A DNA stretch of 6,581 nucleotides. It comes from Candidatus Aenigmatarchaeota archaeon (GTDB lineage: Archaea > Aenigmatarchaeota > Aenigmatarchaeia > PWEA01 > JACQIF01). The DNA lies in the NCBI GenBank assembly GCA_016198635.1, contig JACQIF010000040.1, forward strand, positions 1-6,581, read 5' to 3'. The notes beneath the pieces were generated by a model, which worked only from the letters and a program-made list of their open reading frames with translations, ran no database searches and had not been told where the DNA came from. Made by a program: the position numbers and the translations under genes. Positions 5,774 to 6,581 of the stretch are shown here, piece after piece (the first letter of the stretch is position 1; every line of letters begins with the position of its first letter).

Positions 5774-6581
5774 CTAAACCACCGAAAACAACATCACGAA
5801 GTCGCCGAAGAACAGCGTGTAGAGCAACGCGAGGGGGAAAGCCGGGCCAAAGCGGACTCCCTCGCGTATCACGATGCTGCGGCGGATCTTGCGTATGGCC
5901 ATTATCTCTTCTTCAGTGAGCCCGCGGATAAGTTTCTTCGACATTTTCAGTTCGCGGATATCCTCCCCTATCATGTCTCCGACACGAAGGCGGGAGACAG
6001 AAATCTTCTTGCGGAAGCCTACGCGTTCCACGATCCGCAAAAACCGCCATAAGAGGAAAAGCCCGATTCCTCCGGGGACGAGAGACAACGAAAGGAATGT
6101 CAGGCGTGACGACAACGTGCTGCCAACCATGTTAGCAACGCCGATCGATACGGCAGCGAGAACAATCCCGAATAGTCCTATCTCCTTCCATCCGCCGCGG
6201 ATGTCCTGAACGAAAGCATGTGTTACCGAACGGTTAGGCAAAGACACGGCGAATGAATATAGTACGATGTAAACGGCGCCGATCATGAAGACGTTTAGCA
6301 GGAAACTTAGGGGAAACGGGAAGAATGTGCGTACGGCAAACGCGGGCGCTGACGGGATAAGGAAGCCTGTTGCTGCAATAAGCTTTGCATCGCCGCCCCC
6401 CCACTGTCCCGTATAATACATCAGGAACCCCAGAATGAAAAACGCGCCTCCGATGGCAAGACCGTTCAGGCCTACCGTACTTCCGCCAGAAAGGAACGCG
6501 AGTCCGTACCAAAGGGCGCCAAACAGTGCCATCGCCACTGGGATTTCGTCAGGGATCTCTGTCGTGCGCAGGTCTATGTAC
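5774..6581 (-). CDS. Prepilin peptidase, A24 family (5' partial, continues past the window)
   Basis: Membrane aspartic protease that cuts class III signals of pilins or archaellins after Gly. Of the product, 268 residues are visible and the frame has no stop to the right edge. The visible N-terminal stretch YIDLRTTEIPDEIP fits the first A24 signature (Asp-x-x-x-x-x-Ile-Pro), with the catalytic Asp at 6572-6574. The second catalytic motif WGGGDAKL lies at 6380-6403 with Asp at 6389-6391. A GTG at 6538 or ATG at 6532 would give a shorter product lacking the first Asp, so those are not the true start. Several hydrophobic helices precede a soluble stretch (FRKKISVSRLRVGDMIGEDI, then GLTEEEIMAIRKI) and a final helix REGVRFGPAFPLALLY. 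This cytosolic insert is, from memory, common in archaeal members. The pilin at 1895-2953 is a plausible substrate. The next gene, DGGGPS, starts at the base after this stop. Confidence 0.88.
   Translation of the reverse strand, partial: YIDLRTTEIPDEIPVAMALFGALWYGLAFLSGGSTVGLNGLAIGGAFFILGFLMYYTGQWGGGDAKLIAATGFLIPSAPAFAVRTFFPFPLSFLLNVFMIGAVYIVLYSFAVSLPNRSVTHAFVQDIRGGWKEIGLFGIVLAAVSIGVANMVGSTLSSRLTFLSLSLVPGGIGLFLLWRFLRIVERVGFRKKISVSRLRVGDMIGEDIRELKMSKKLIRGLTEEEIMAIRKIRRSIVIREGVRFGPAFPLALLYTLFFGDFVMLFSVV
5779..5783 (-). promoter_or_regulatory. Ribosome binding site of DGGGPS inside the peptidase gene
   Basis: On the minus strand GGTGG precedes the DGGGPS ATG by five bases (TTTAG) and lies within the last codons of the prepilin peptidase. 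It matches the GGTG part of the archaeal anti-Shine-Dalgarno complement and fits translational coupling of the two genes. Confidence 0.5.

Noticed and set aside
6396..6402. Run of seven C as a frameshift or phase-variation site in the peptidase gene
   Set aside because: The run simply encodes the Gly residues of the catalytic GGGD motif, and the frame is intact on both sides.
1..6581. Defence system, CRISPR array, mobile element, tRNA or rRNA
   Set aside because: No spaced direct repeats, terminal inverted repeats, transposase or nuclease motifs or RNA-gene signatures were visible; coding sequence fills nearly the whole window.

Overview
The window reads as an archaeal chromosome fragment. 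It carries three enzymes that build the archaeal sn-glycerol-1-phosphate ether-lipid backbone, a pilin with a class III (archaeal type IV pilin) signal peptide, an A24-family prepilin peptidase, a TATA box in place of bacterial -35/-10 elements, and short GG-rich ribosome binding sites. I cannot fix the lineage. A small-genome or uncultured archaeon is plausible, but that is inference.

Plus strand, left part: three tightly packed genes. (1) A ~624-residue, highly charged coiled-coil protein of unknown function whose reading frame is open to the left edge. It contains three copies of a 15-residue motif. (2) A pilin-like secreted protein made of a class III signal, a small beta-rich head and a C-terminal LamG/concanavalin-like domain. 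(3) A divergent sn-glycerol-1-phosphate dehydrogenase (G1PDH). Stop and start codons at the two junctions are within about 5 bases of each other, so co-transcription and translational coupling are likely.

Minus strand, right part (read right to left): a prepilin peptidase (A24 aspartic protease) that runs off the right edge, then digeranylgeranylglyceryl phosphate synthase (DGGGPS, UbiA family) starting on the base after the peptidase stop, then a 75-base gap holding a TATA box and a ribosome binding site, then geranylgeranylglyceryl phosphate synthase (GGGPS). GGGPS runs tail-to-tail into G1PDH, and the two coding regions overlap by 17 bases.

Together, G1PDH makes sn-glycerol-1-phosphate from dihydroxyacetone phosphate, GGGPS attaches the first geranylgeranyl chain and DGGGPS the second, so three successive pathway steps sit side by side. 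They are flanked by a pilin on one side and the enzyme class that processes pilins on the other, mixing surface-filament and membrane-lipid functions. There is no gene-free stretch over 300 bases, and I saw no RNA gene, CRISPR array, insertion sequence or tRNA. The least explained items are the coiled-coil protein with its repeated motif and its linkage to the LamG pilin, and the divergent G1PDH.
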